This document shows positions 12,150 through 24,541 of a DNA stretch of 64,000 nt, one piece after another. Position numbers and translations under genes: made by a program. The notes under the pieces were generated by a model that was given only the letters and a program-made list of their open reading frames with translations, did no database searches and was not told the origin of the DNA. Origin of the DNA: Stratiolaelaps scimitus (taxonomy: Eukaryota > Arthropoda > Arachnida > Mesostigmata > Laelapidae); NCBI GenBank assembly GCA_019614645.1, contig JABWDB010000066.1:372001-436000 (forward strand), in the 5' to 3' direction. Numbering within the stretch: position 1 is the first letter of the stretch; each line of letters starts with the position of its first letter.

Positions 12150-13270
12150 GCAAATGAAAAGTAGAAGGGCGTTAAGAAGCTCCTTGAACGCTGGCTCCTC
12201 CTCCTCCTAAATAACATTGGAGAGAAGATACCTTACTTGATGAGGTCTTTGCTCCCGGACAATTTTTTCCTTGTAGTTCTGATGCTGGACCCGATACTTT
12301 ATGCCCTCGATATCTTCGGGATTTATTATGCCCCGCCTTAGGAGGCGTAGCAACAGCACTAGGAACCGCACCAGCTTCAGTTGTTCATATCATAAGATGG
12401 AAAGTCGTGCCAACAGGAATTAAACCAATCTTATGCGGTGGTCGTTTCTGCGACGCTTTCAACTCCTTGCTTCGTGACTTAATGCTTAGAGCGGTCAGAG
12501 ATCATGTGGCTGAAAGTTTTCCAATTTGTGATCAGGCATATCAAGACCCTTCTTATCTATTGCATAACGGAACGTGGTTATCTTCGGCTAACGGGATTCA
12601 ACTGGGTGACCAGCTGGACCCTGCCCTGGATTCAGCCTTGCGGTCAAGGAATTAGTTGATCCTCATCATCTATTTGGTAAAACTGTGGTATCTAGACGAC
12701 TGTGTCATTGGCAGTGATATTGAACCAGAGTTGGAGGATATCGAGAAGGTAGTGGCTTTTCAACCGCGCTCCAACTTATTCATCAATCCAGCTAAGAGTG
12801 AAGCTTTTCCGATGTCCTCAGATCTTTCAACTAAATTGGCACTAACTCACGCAGTTGTCAATTTTCTTCCCGGATATCGAGATGTTGGCAGAGATAACCT
12901 TGAACTCTTAGGACACCCGTTGGCTCACCGATAAACTTTTTCTTCGCCTAAAGTAACATTTCGAAAAACTTTAGGTTATGCTGGGTAAGTCCTTATTGGG
13001 AGCTCACAAGGTTGTCTGTTGCAACAATGATACATACACTCAGAAGTTGTGATTTGTCAGAAGAACTTCATCTTCTTGACTAATTCAGTGATCAATGTAT
13101 GGAGTCTCTGTACATCTGACATTCGGCATTCTCTGGCTGCATAAAAATAAGGATCACTTCCGATTTCAATGGGTGGTCCCAGTTTATCAACAGGAGCCTC
13201 CGTTTCTGGGTACGGCATCATCTCATCAATGCATTCAGTTTCTGACCCAGTTAGTAAGCTGATACTGGTG
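12150..13270 (+). pseudogene. decayed reverse transcriptase of a non-LTR-type retroelement
   Basis: Several RT blocks occur in order on the + strand, split by stops and frameshifts. First is a region like the 'GIRPI..G...RR' segment (GIKPILCGGRF, near 12416), then ANGIQLGDQLDPAL (near 12593), which corresponds to the QGVQQGDPLGP motif. A TAG stop follows at 12653. Next come LWYLDDCVIGSD (near 12680-12720), carrying the catalytic Asp-Asp pair as YLDD, and a downstream INPAKSEAF block (near 12782). Past about 12960 there are remains of the post-RT segment, ending in LPISMGGPSL (near 13158-13190), which resembles the 'LP(I/V)(R/K)LGGLGIR' motif that follows RT in many arthropod elements. At least one stop and several frame changes make it inactive. 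No endonuclease or intact ORF1 is visible. Confidence 0.75.
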
Positions 13271-14660
13271 AATCATGCATGCATGTGGGCATTTCACTTG
13301 AACCAGAGATAAGCTGGGAGTCAAACTTAAATCTCTGATAAGTTGCCGTTGAACTTTCCAATATAGATTCATTGAGATGGAGGGTACCCTCTGTCATATG
13401 ACATCCTAGTGGAGGAGAATTTTAATGCACCTATTTTAATAGATATATAATACAATGAGGTAACGCAACCTCCATTTCGGCTACGACAGACACTGGGACG
13501 ATGGATGGATTGAGGGGTCTTCTACTAAACTTTGGTGAATGTGAAACCCTTCCTACTTCTTAATACAGGTTCACGGTGCACAATTAGTGCTCAATTTTCT
13601 AAATAAATAACAAACACTTATTGGGCATAATGGAGAGGACTTCTAAGATATTTTTCAAGAAATAGCTCCGAACAACCTAATAACAATGATCACTCTTTTT
13701 CTTCATCTATTGGGGGCCCTCTCTCAGCTGGTACACACAAACCTGCAACAAATTGAATAACAAATCGTATACGAGCTCGGAGCGGGGAGGGATCATCTGG
13801 TCGAGGGACGAGTATGTGGATCGGACCACCCCTCGAGATTTAGGTGACCATTATTTACCTGCAAATAAAAAAAGCAAAGAAACAACAATATTAAAATTCA
13901 ATGTTCGTTTTTCTTCTGACAAAGCTCCCTCAGGGCTCGGCGACCTCCTCGACCCAGACCATACTAAACAGTTTAAATCATATAGTTACCTTATATGAAG
14001 GAGCCAGTCAGATAACCAAGTTTAGGGGGAGATGGCCCCAAGATATTCATTTTTATCTATTGTAGGAGTTCAGAAATTGTTGCTGGGTGGTGAGGAGGGA
14101 CGATCTGGATGGCCCTAATAGTGATATTTCCAGGGGTAGCGCTTTGTTTGATCAGTGAGCATGCAGCGTCAGAATGACAACAGTAACACAAATTGTTCCA
14201 AACAGTCCCCAAAGTGTTCAAACAATATATTATAGATTAATCTTTTGGTTTTTATCAAAACCATCTGTTTCAGTGCGCATCGGAGAACTGAGCTCTTGGA
14301 TATGCTATTGCGTCTATGAAAATGGTTGAATTCGCTTGACCCCCTCGATGTTTCGTGCAGATATGAATTCAATGAACTGCACAGCCCGGTAACTCGAACG
14401 GCGTCCAAAAAGCGCTGAGCGATTTAATGAGTGTGATCATTTCAGCTCTTCATTGTTAGCAAATGATGGTTAGTTCCATCTAGGACAGCCATAGGCACAC
14501 AGGTTAGATCGCCACCGTTACACCATTGCATTCAATGGGGGGTCCGTCTTACAAGGCAATGCGAAAGAGTACCGCCGACGTTTAATGTTTAAGGCTGAGA
14601 GTCCATCTCCACCTTCCTCTATGGTCCGTAACTGGTCAGGTAATATTAATCAAAGGCTAT
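13271..14660. other. non-coding stretch downstream of the RT relic
   Basis: Nothing supported. The base composition resembles the RT relic, and it could be the eroded 3' part of the same element. No terminal repeats or target-site duplication could be recognised by eye. Confidence 0.4.
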
Positions 14661-14672
14661 CGTCGACGCGCG

Positions 14673-14836
14673 GTGGGCGTCTCTCTCTCTGAGCCTCAGC
14701 TGGGTTTCGAACCCGGTACGTCACGATTTGTTTGTCCAGCGTCGAACAGCTATTTAAGAAAAGCGAATTTGCAGTTATCCAAACAGATATTCTTCCAGCA
14801 TACGACAACGGGATATAGACTTGAACCAGTTCTAAC

Positions 14837-14891
<55 letters not shown>

Positions 14892-14908
14892 TAGATAGAT
14901 AGACTATC
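14673..14908. repeat. possible tRNA-derived repeat fragment plus (AT)n(GATA)n
   Basis: GGTTTCGAACCC at 14703-14714 resembles a pol III B box, and the translated phrase around it (LGFEPGTSR) is a familiar artefact of tRNA-derived SINEs in many animal genomes. No good A box is visible upstream, so this is at most a fragment. An (AT)n tract at about 14839-14890 followed by four GATA units is clear. Confidence 0.35.
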
Positions 14909-17640
14909 AGCTAACACAATCAGCGCACGACGACTAAGCTTTGCATAATACAATGTTTCGAATCGAGTACTTATCTAAATTCTAGTTGACACAAAAAAAA
15001 ACAACACACAACCTCTTCAACATACAACACTCGTCTATTTGTACTTGTCTCGCGATCAATCTCCAATTTGAGCAACACAGATGCGATACCGATGGCTGAG
15101 GTGACAGGATTGTATTCGCCTGTTCCGTTTTGACGACCATCGTCCACTATGATCATCTTATTATAATCAGTCAACGTTGGCCATTTCTTAAATACGGCTG
15201 AGCATTTTGCCAATAACCGTTACAGTTGTCGTTGTTTGTGTCCACAACAACTACGACAACTTGAGCATCAACATGGTCGGTCAATCAATGCTATTACATC
15301 AGCAGCAGCGAATCATCATCGGATCAACATGACGAATGATCAGTACACAAGCAGCTGCACTAGTGCAGCTGTTATTGTTGTCTAATCTTTATACGGGGAC
15401 GGGAGTGGGCACCACTCGTCAGAATGGAAACGGGCGACTCTCGGCCTTCGTCACTCTCTGTGCGGGCAATACTGAGGAGGAGGTGATACGGTTGACTGAG
15501 ATGATGAGAATAAATAAAATAATCATAATAATAATAGTAATAATATTGATATCTACGGATGATGATGGTCTGACGTGTGCTGTGAGCGTGTAGGGGGTGA
15601 ATGCATTGATTGAGCGGCTCGTCCGAGGCGACGGAGCGGAATAACGACTGTCAGCGGCTGAGTCAATCGCTGGTATCAGGACTGAAAGAGCAAGGCATTC
15701 CGCTGCAGCAGCAGCAGCAGCTGTTGACAGTTGGTGTAGTTGTAGTAAGACGTAGACTTAGTGCTGGTGGTAGAGCGATTCGTCAGTGCATACAATGTCA
15801 ACTGCCCAGTCGACCAACAGCAGCAACAACGACAATGTCGACGACGACGACGACATTGTCATCAATGGTAGTGTCAGTGGAAACAGCAGCGAGGCGTAAA
15901 AACCCACATTTTCAACAGTGGTTATCATTCGCGCGCTTGTCCAATCGGCCAACAGCTTCGTTGTCAAATAATAGTAACAACAAATCACTGCCGCCCGCTC
16001 CTCAACCAGAGTCGAGGTATATGCGGCAGTAGCAGCAGCAGCAGCATCAGCGGCAGTCCCAAATTCTTCGGGGTTTGCCCCAGGCAAACCCTGCACCCGC
16101 CTTTTCGGTTACTGTGTCGACGCTGGTGGCAGTCGAGTTGGCTCCGTCGACCGACTCAATGACGCACACGAAGACGATAACAACGACAGCAACAACAAAA
16201 TGACAATTTGTTGTTGTTGTTGTTGTTGTTGCTACTGCAGCTGTTGTGTTGTAGCTGAAGAGTTGTCTAGTGCCGCTCTCTTTAATGGAAGAGCGCTTGC
16301 CTGACGATAATGATGAATAAGGGTAGCGAACCCGATCTGTGTTGTACGAGCCAACGAAAGCAGAAGCAGAGACAATATGAGAAATATCTACGACATTGTC
16401 ATAAACTACTACGCGGCAGTTACTATGTAGAACAACAACAACAACAACAATAATAATAATAATAATTGCTGAGCAATTAATAAATAATAACAATAATCAC
16501 GGTAAAAGGAGGACAATATCAACTGTCAGCTATTGGATATCTGACATTTGAACTCTAACAATGAGGAGTTTCAATGGAAATTTACGTCGTACAAGAAAAT
16601 GGTAGCAAGAGGGATCTCATCTTGTTTTCTCTGTGAATGTAGAATGATGGTGGAGCTAATGAATGCGCATCTATCGGGAAAGGTTCTAACTCTTGTTGCC
16701 GCCGTTATTGAAGGATAATCCCCAGTATTTGATTGGTGGACCTGGACATCGAGGAGAACACTTCTCTGACAAGTATAGTGCATATGCATGTGTCTTCATA
16801 TGTTACACAAACTTAGTGGATGACGTAAATCCCTAAAAAAAAATCCGATATGTTTCAATGCCATTGACATGGTTGTCGGTCTACACGATGACCGAACGTT
16901 TGATTGCCGGCGCATCTGCTAATTAGGTCGGGCTTCTTCGTACGAGAGAAACAGGCCATATGAGAAAGATAAAATGAGAGAGAGAGAGAGAGCGTGCAAG
17001 GGGAACTAACTATCCTTCGGCACACCAAAGACTGCCGCTGCCCGCCAATGCTCTGCCGCCGATATAGAAATCCACGTATCGTACCGGGCAGAAGTGTAGG
17101 AGTGATGCATATGTGGATTCACGTCGCCCCGGGGGATAGACCCGACAGACGTCCTTCAAATATCTATGTGGTGGGTGACTCTACTTTGCACCCAGCAGTT
17201 AAATGCCAGTTGCGTTGGGATTGCCCGGCCCCGGTGACGTAAGGAAACTTCCCAATGACGCCGTTCCCCGCAAATAACACGCATACCCCCCACCCCCCAC
17301 CCCCCCCCCCCAACTGTCTAATCGTCTGCCGCCGTCGAAACAGGGAATGGGCCCATGGTCGGAATGTTCGTCGGAGTGGCGTCGTTGATCGGGCAGTCGG
17401 CCAATCGGTCGCTTGCTTAGTCTCTGTACACGCACGGGATGAGAGTTGTAGCGATCCGTTACACCTGTACACCTGTCGTCGAATACACTACGCTAGATAG
17501 CAACTACAGGGCAGCAACAGCAGCAACGAGGCGACGGACGGGATCCGAACGGGTGCAATGCATAACGAGAGACGCCCACAGGGATTTTGTTGCTCGCACT
17601 GGGATGGGTGCCGATGAAAGTGAAATCGCAAGGGCGTACT
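14909..17640. other. intergenic region before gene 2
   Basis: No recognised gene. Content includes (CAA/CAG/GTT) runs at 15700-16240 that give Gln-, Thr- and Val-rich frames, (AAT)n near 16449-16470, a GA tract near 16976-16992 and a C-rich run at 17286-17311. From about 17030 the sequence becomes more GC-rich, as it does upstream of gene 3. Confidence 0.55.
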
Positions 17641-17645
17641 TTAGT

Positions 17646-17680
17646 TATTTAACGTGCGGCCACCCTGGCTTCCCGATCAC
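17646..17680 (+). promoter_or_regulatory. putative core promoter of gene 2 (TATTTAAC box)
   Basis: TATTTAA at 17646-17652 sits 33 bases before the A of a TCACA initiator-like sequence (A at about 17679). The heptamer is shared with genes 1 and 3. It would give a leader of about 190 nt. CTTGCAG at about 17826-17832 looks like a splice acceptor just before the start codon, so a leader intron is also possible. Confidence 0.4.
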
Positions 17681-17872
17681 AACGGCACCATACGCCGTCC
17701 GAGAACAGCGCGGATCGCGATATACACCGTAGTGCCAAGTCGTACCACAACAATAGCAACTAGAACAATAAGTAACAGTGGAGGAGTTGTTACGTTGATC
17801 GAGTACAACAGGGTCGTGTAGATCCCTTGCAGAGTGAGTTTACAACATTTTGAAGAACGGTTACAATTTGCG

Positions 17873-18643
17873 ATGATGGCAAATGCGATGCTGGTGCTCT
17901 GTGCGCTGTTCGCTTTGGCGAAAGGCGGTCTCCATCACATTCATAATCATGAGCATGTGCACCATGTCGGCTCGCACCACGTCGGCTGGCATCACGGAGA
18001 TGCCATGAAAAGCTTTGGATACGGCCCTGCGTTTGGACACTCGTTCGGTTTTCATGGCCACGGTGGATATGGTGGAGCTCACGGCCATAGCTTGGGTCAA
18101 GCGTTCAGTCACGGATTTAGCCACGGTCATAAGGCGCACACGATCGAAGAGGCGTGGCACATCCCTCACGCGATCAAATACCTGCACAAGGTCGTGCCAA
18201 TACCTAAACCCGTGCCGGTACCACATCCGGTGCCCGTACACAAGGTTGTTCCTGTACCACACGTGGTCCACGTGCCCAGGCCTGTTCCAGTGCCAGTTAA
18301 GGTTCCAGTGATAAGGAAGGTGCCAAAGATCGTCCACGTACCGAGAATTATTCCCATCCCAAGGCCCGTGGCTGTCCCGCATCACGTACCCGTTGGTATA
18401 CCGGTACCCGTCTTCAAGCACGTTCCTGTTCCAATCTACAAGAACGTACCGGTGCCCGTGGTAAAGCATATCCCAGTGCCAGTTCATCGGCCGGTAGTGG
18501 TGCCTGTGCCTGTACACAAGGTGATTAAGATCCCGCATCCTGTCGTCGTACCGATCAAGGTTCCTGTCTTTAAGGAAGTGCTTGTCAAGAAACCTGTCGA
18601 AGTCGCTGTGCCTATCTACGTCAAGAAGAACGATGGCTGGTGA
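17873..18643 (+). CDS. secreted Val-Pro-rich protein with Gly/His-rich domain, paralog 2 (256 aa)
   Basis: I place the start at the first ATG of the tandem ATGATGG (17873), because the next residues form a signal peptide (about 1-18, ending LFALAKG); the frame is open further upstream but has no ATG. Residues 19-95 form a domain missing from the other copies. It is rich in His, Gly, Phe and Ser, with repeated HH, GH and FGHSFG-type motifs, and ends with IEEAWHIPH. The Val-Pro core is residues 100-252 (153 residues, gapless against the other paralogs). The tail is Asn-Asp-Gly-Trp and shares its final Gly-Trp with genes 3 and 4. Core lysines are partly replaced by arginine. The protein is very basic and lacks Cys in the mature part. 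His/Gly-rich segments of this kind occur in hardened or metal-binding extracellular proteins; that role here is inference. There is no intron in the coding part. Confidence 0.9.
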   Translation: MMANAMLVLCALFALAKGGLHHIHNHEHVHHVGSHHVGWHHGDAMKSFGYGPAFGHSFGFHGHGGYGGAHGHSLGQAFSHGFSHGHKAHTIEEAWHIPHAIKYLHKVVPIPKPVPVPHPVPVHKVVPVPHVVHVPRPVPVPVKVPVIRKVPKIVHVPRIIPIPRPVAVPHHVPVGIPVPVFKHVPVPIYKNVPVPVVKHIPVPVHRPVVVPVPVHKVIKIPHPVVVPIKVPVFKEVLVKKPVEVAVPIYVKKNDGW

Positions 18644-18852
18644 TCGGATGACACGCTCATATCTTCTCGCTCAAGTGGTTACAGCAAATGAACGAAACGC
18701 ATCTTGGATTACGTCGTCTGACCTCCCTCCTCTCCCGACCCTTGCTCTGATATCGGTGTATCCTAGTCAGCTTACAATATAGCACGTAAATGAAACGCGA
18801 GCCTTGGTTGGCAGCATCGTGAATCATTCGATTAATTAATCGCCTAATCACA

Positions 18853-18880
18853 CATAATAATAATAATAATAATTATTATC
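18853..18880. repeat. (AAT)n tract 3' of gene 2
   Basis: About seven ATA/AAT units followed by ATTATTAT, some 210 nt after the gene 2 stop codon. No canonical AATAAA is visible within 600 nt of the stop, so the 3' end of the transcript could not be set. Confidence 0.8.
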
Positions 18881-20678
18881 ACGTCGTCATGTGCCTATCG
18901 AGATATTAACGCACCCTGCAACTCGTCCGCTTCCCCGTACCGTCCAAAATGTATAGCTCATTGTTGATGATGTTCAAATTGTGTATATCCATCATATATT
19001 ATGTAGCCTATATCGTCCACTGTACAGCCCGTCTCTACCTTGACAATGAACTATAATATTCCCTCTCGCCCGTGATGTGTCATCAAACAATCCAGTAGCC
19101 CATTGACGTTGGCGGCAGCAACAGCAGCAGCAGCAGTATAAACCTGTGCCTCCCATGTCTCCCAACTACAACAAACACACCAACAATAATGGTCATAGTG
19201 AGACAAAACTAAAAATATGATAAAATGTAAAAAATACAGCCATGCCTTTGTTGATGGTTACCCCCCACCACCACCATCACCACCACCACTTCTTCTACTA
19301 CCACTACTACTGTGAGCTATTATTTTAGGCTTCGCCGTTCGGCTGGGCATTTCGTTCGCTTGATCGCGCGATTGATCGTTCGGTCTTTGACCAGCAGGTA
19401 GCTGACTAGCGAACTGCTGCTGCTGCAGCTGCTGCCGCGGTCCGAGCAACAACCGCGCGCTGAGTCGCGTGTAAACACCATAACCACGACCACTGCAAGC
19501 GCTCAAGAAACGGACGGACAGTCAGAGAAAGAGAGAGAGAGAGATACCTGCGCAACCCGTCACCCAGCCACCTTGCCAGCGAGCCGAGCCAAACCCATCC
19601 CCCAGCCACCACCCCCACCACCCATCCCCCTGATTGTGATTGCGTTATTGCTCTGTGTCATCTGTGTTCCGTTGTTCTAGTCTAAGTCAGCTATTGCGGC
19701 CGCGTCGAGAGTTGCCGTAATCATTACATACGTCGTGTAGTGCAAGTGCTGCTGCTGCTCGTGCTGTCGCTTGTAGTGTGATAACCGTTATAGTGCCGTA
19801 ATACGAGTTGTATCAATTTCGCTGTTGTCAACATTTCGTGGCGCGTCAACTGCCACAACCACCACCGACGCAGCCGCCGCCGCCGCCACCGGGGACATCG
19901 TCACCACCATCGTGCTGGTGTTGGTAGTGGTATTGTAGAGCAGCAAACAACGGTAACATTGCGCAGCCCACTAAAGCTGCTGCTGCTGTGCCGCCGCCGC
20001 CGTCAGCGGTAAAAGCCGTTGTGACCAGCAGGTCGAGCAGATTCGGTTGTTTCGTCCATTGCCGTTCCCGAGTGTCACGGCGACGAAGTAGCTCAAGTCA
20101 TAGCTGCTGCTACCTGAACACATCAGCACACTTCAGACCTCTCTCTCTCGCGGATCCTGAGGAGAGGCCGCTGATAGCAGCACCAGTGGTGCTAGCAGTA
20201 CCAATATATATATATATATATATCACCACTACTGCTGCTAGTTATTGTACTATCTTATTATATCTATCTATCCATCTATGCAGCCCTTGTTGTTGCTTCG
20301 CATTTTCAAATGCCCCCCTCCCCCCCCACCACCACCATCTCGCTCTGTTGCGACTGTCTACCGCTGCCGCTGCTGCTGTTCCGACGGCGGCGGCGGTGGC
20401 GACGACCCAACGTCAGTCACAACGTTGTTGTTGTTGTTATCCAGCTAAAGTGGCCCTGTTCTCATTGGGCCATCTGTGCTGCTGCTGCTGGTGTTTTTTT
20501 TTGCCTGTGGATGCGTACTCCAATTTTATATCGTGTTGTTACGCTGCTTTATCTTAGCGCAATAGCAGCAGCGAAACGACGGGATGCTTAGCGCGTATGA
20601 TTTTTGTACGGCGCGCGCTGTGGGGAAACAATTCTGCAGTACGAACTTGGCAATTGCGCAGCGCTTGCACGAGAGACG

Positions 20679-20725
<47 letters not shown>

Positions 20726-23480
20726 TGTAGGGGAGGGTGTCTGTCTGACTAATCTTGCTAACTGGCAGAGCTGAGCATTGCTCCCGGTGTACCGATGCAG
20801 CCCTTCAGCGATCTTGGCAATTTGCGGCTGGGCATTCATCCTAGATGCCGATCGGGATCCGACCTGCATAGCTGCCGCTGGCCTCGATTTGAACGACGTT
20901 CATTATGACTCTCGTGACCATGGCCATGATTACCATGATCGCCGCCACCGCCACCGTTTATGGTTAAGTGCCGTTCTTAATCTTCCCATAGGTCGTTACC
21001 GCATCCGTGCCATTCGGACGGGACCTGTCCGGCCCGCACCGCTACCAGCATATACAATGGAATACAATGCATACAACATCTCGTTGATCTGACAGCGTTG
21101 ACGGCAATAGCGGCGTGCAGGGCAAGTCAGCGGTGACTAATTTCGCCGTTGTCGTCATCTTGACACAACCGACGACGTTCGTGGACTAGCGCCGTTTGGC
21201 CTGATGTTATCCATCGTCTATCCACCGGCCTGAATGCACCACGGTCCCGAATGGACTTATGCTATTGAATGGTTTGCTGGCTGTCCGTGTATTCCGTTTC
21301 ACCCGACAACTCCGCCAGCCCTTTTCGGCTTTCAGAGAAACGAACCCTTTTGCATCATCATCATCATCATCGTCGTCATAGAGGCTTCTCACTATCCGCC
21401 GTGTCCGCTGCTGCTGCTGCTGTTACCTTTGTGTATGGGTGGACTCGTCGTCGACACAGATCTTCATCAGACGCCAGCTTGAAAGAAAAAAAAATGAGAA
21501 AAGTGAACAGGAAAGCTATCGAGTAATTTATAGCTGGGGCAACAGCAGCAACAGCAGCAGCAGCAGTTGATATGTTACCGCCAAAGCCGTTTTCAACTTC
21601 AATGCACGTTGCTCTCGTATTGTTGATGCAGCGTCTTCTTGCTGTTGTTTGCTGTGTGGACTTATGTCTAAGAGTTGGTGGTTCGCTGGTTGTTCTGTGC
21701 GATCTCGCGAGCGCCGACGGTTTGCCCAACGCCGACCATTTGGTCGTCTGGTCAGGTGTCCAAAACAACAATGAGCGCTGTTGCAGGATAGCTCCGGTGA
21801 TATGATCCGCTATGAAGGATCCTGAGCCAGGCTCCGCCGATGATCCACGTTCCGGCCGGACCATTAGAAAACATCGACAACTTCGCCAACGCCACAACTC
21901 GATGGCAACGATAATCCGAGTGGCAAATGAACCAAGGGAACCGATTTGTTCTTGTCATCATATAATCAAATAATCGTTCTGATCGCTGTCGTTGTTGTTG
22001 TTGTTGTAGTAGTAATGGTTGTACAAGAAGCGACTTCCCCCATGGACGCATATGTCCATCCTACTCGGCCGGACATAGCCGCCCGGCCAAACCGAAGCAG
22101 AAGGCCTCGAAATGTAACAAAAAAAACACCGCGCATATTTCACCAGATGGCGTAAAGTTCATTAATTCTATCTGAGTGTGACTATACCTGCCTGACGCTT
22201 ATCTGTCTCGATTTATGTACGTACCCATTCGAGTTGCCACTGACAGCAAGATAGTACCGTAGTGGTATGGCACACGTAATGTAATGTAACCATGTGTTGT
22301 GGTACAGATGAGACGGGCCACTAAGAGATGCGCTCACTTTATTTCTGACTGTCTCTTGTTTTGTTTGTTTTCGCTAAACGAACACATTTCACCTCCGGAC
22401 GGTATGATCCGATGATATCGTCTTTCATCTGACCTCCACCATCTTACCGGTGTTCTTCTATGTTCAACGTATCTTTACTGAACCCGTTTCCCGGATGCCC
22501 ACACAGACAACGAATGAACAAAACCGGAGTTGGTTCCTTATAACCCCAATAATAACGAATCATGCAGATGCTACTGCTGCTGCTGCTGCTGATGGTGATT
22601 TTGTGGCTTCCCAGTGCCTGCTGGCAGGTGCTGTACCTATGATACTTCTACGTAATAATAATAATAATAGAATGAAACATGATGATAATCTGTACACCTA
22701 CATAGCATTGTTCTTCTTATTGTTGATGTGTTGCTATTTATTGTCTGCTAGTGCCGCTGTTGTTGTTGCTGCTATTGTTGCTTTCCATTGTACGATCATG
22801 TTGCCAAGTTATAGCTGTTGTGTTCGAGGGTATAGTGTAGATTACCACCTGTGCATGTGTGGAATAAGCATCTATCGCCAATCAGTCTGCCGATCTGGTG
22901 GCGATGAGGCTGCTGCTCTATAGTGTGATAGTATCAATATACCATCTCATCTATGATGATGATGATGATTATGTAAAAATCGAGAATACATTTTGTGTTG
23001 GTGTTGTTCATAGCGTGCTCATTGTCATTAGTGTAAGCGATTGTTAATGACTGTGGATGTATTGATGTGAATCGATATACGTATGTACACCAAGATAGGG
23101 GTGAACACACAAATAAATAAATAAACAAGTACACGCATAAGTGTGCACAGGTGACGTTAGATTCGTCGACACACGAAAACACGCGATAATTACACGCTCA
23201 ACATAAAACATCGATCATCGTGCAGTGGCCAACTGCGATCGATTGTGGCCCATGCAACCACTGCTGCATAATTAGCGCTTAACAGGTATTGTGCGGACAA
23301 TTGATCCGTTGCCATCGGTTCCAACGCGCAATCAGAATCGGCTTCACCTGCTGCTGCTGCTATTGTGCTACTACTTGACTTAGATGACTGTCCACGGTGA
23401 TGTATCACTGTTGCACTTCTCTGCAACAATAACAATAATAACAGCATTGTATCATGACTCTGCGCATACGCACATACAAG

Positions 23481-23521
<41 letters not shown>

Positions 23522-23945
23522 CCAAGAACTCGCTGTAGATGCCGATGGCCGTCGATCAGGCTCTGTACTCGACTATAAGAAAAAAGTTTGTAAAAGTATG
23601 TTACATAGTAGATGTTAACGGCGGTGCCGTTATTGTTGTTATTGTAATTGTTGTATCGGTGCCTCGTGTGTGTTATTTTTTGGTTGTTTGTTATATTTAT
23701 TGTACTTTTGATCGGAGTCTTGGGCAATAGCTTTTGTTTTTGATGTTGTTGTTGCAACGGCGGCAGCAGCGTTCGTTGTTGTCTACTGTTGTTCTTCAAT
23801 CCATGATAATGATGATAAAGTAGAAATAAAATCGGCATTCTCTTCAGCCGCGCGATATTGATCGTTGGTCGCGCAGTTGAGCTGCTGTGGAGCCGCACCC
23901 TTCGAATCATCTAGCAAATGCCTCTTCATTGTATCATAGTATCTA

Positions 23946-23980
<35 letters not shown>

Positions 23981-24133
23981 ATCGGTGTGTCTGTCTTGGT
24001 TAATATTGATCTTCATCTTCATCGTCCATCCGATCTTCATTCACTGAGGCCATTTCGCTTTCATTTCATCTCCATTCGACAAATGAGGAATTCAACACTT
24101 TTCGACTCGCTATCGATCGTTGATGCTTTTACT

Positions 24134-24165
<32 letters not shown>

Positions 24166-24541
24166 CGTCGTCAATCTGCATACGCGTCTCAATCGTCTGG
24201 ACAATATGCATACGCGTTCCGTATCTACAGTGAGACAGGCAAAGCTGCGGCCTCAGCCGTGTAGGCAATGAAAGACAGTGTCAAAAATTCGCCACCTATT
24301 TACGAGAAAATATATATATATATATATGTCGGCGTAGAGTTACATCGCGCAGATCAGTATAGCTGACTAAGTAGCAATCATTCCTCATATGTGTGAGCAG
24401 CACTCGGCCTCTTCAGGAGGACGCTCATCGGGATGGCTAACTTCTCTCATGTCCGTCTCCTGCTAATAATAGAACTATCGTAGTAGCAGTGATTGTCTCT
24501 GTCAGAATCTCATGGCGTGGTAGCTGCTAGCGGCCGGGAGT

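Noticed and set aside
17834..17872. Upstream extension of the gene 2 frame by 13 codons
   Set aside because: No ATG (it would start at GTG), and the signal peptide starts at 17873.
21946..22155. Signal-peptide-like frame with a poly-Val run
   Set aside because: No ATG start, and the hydrophobic run is a (GTT)n microsatellite.
22450..22923. 157-codon frame with hydrophobic segments
   Set aside because: It starts at GTG and is mostly made of GCT, AAT and GTT repeats.
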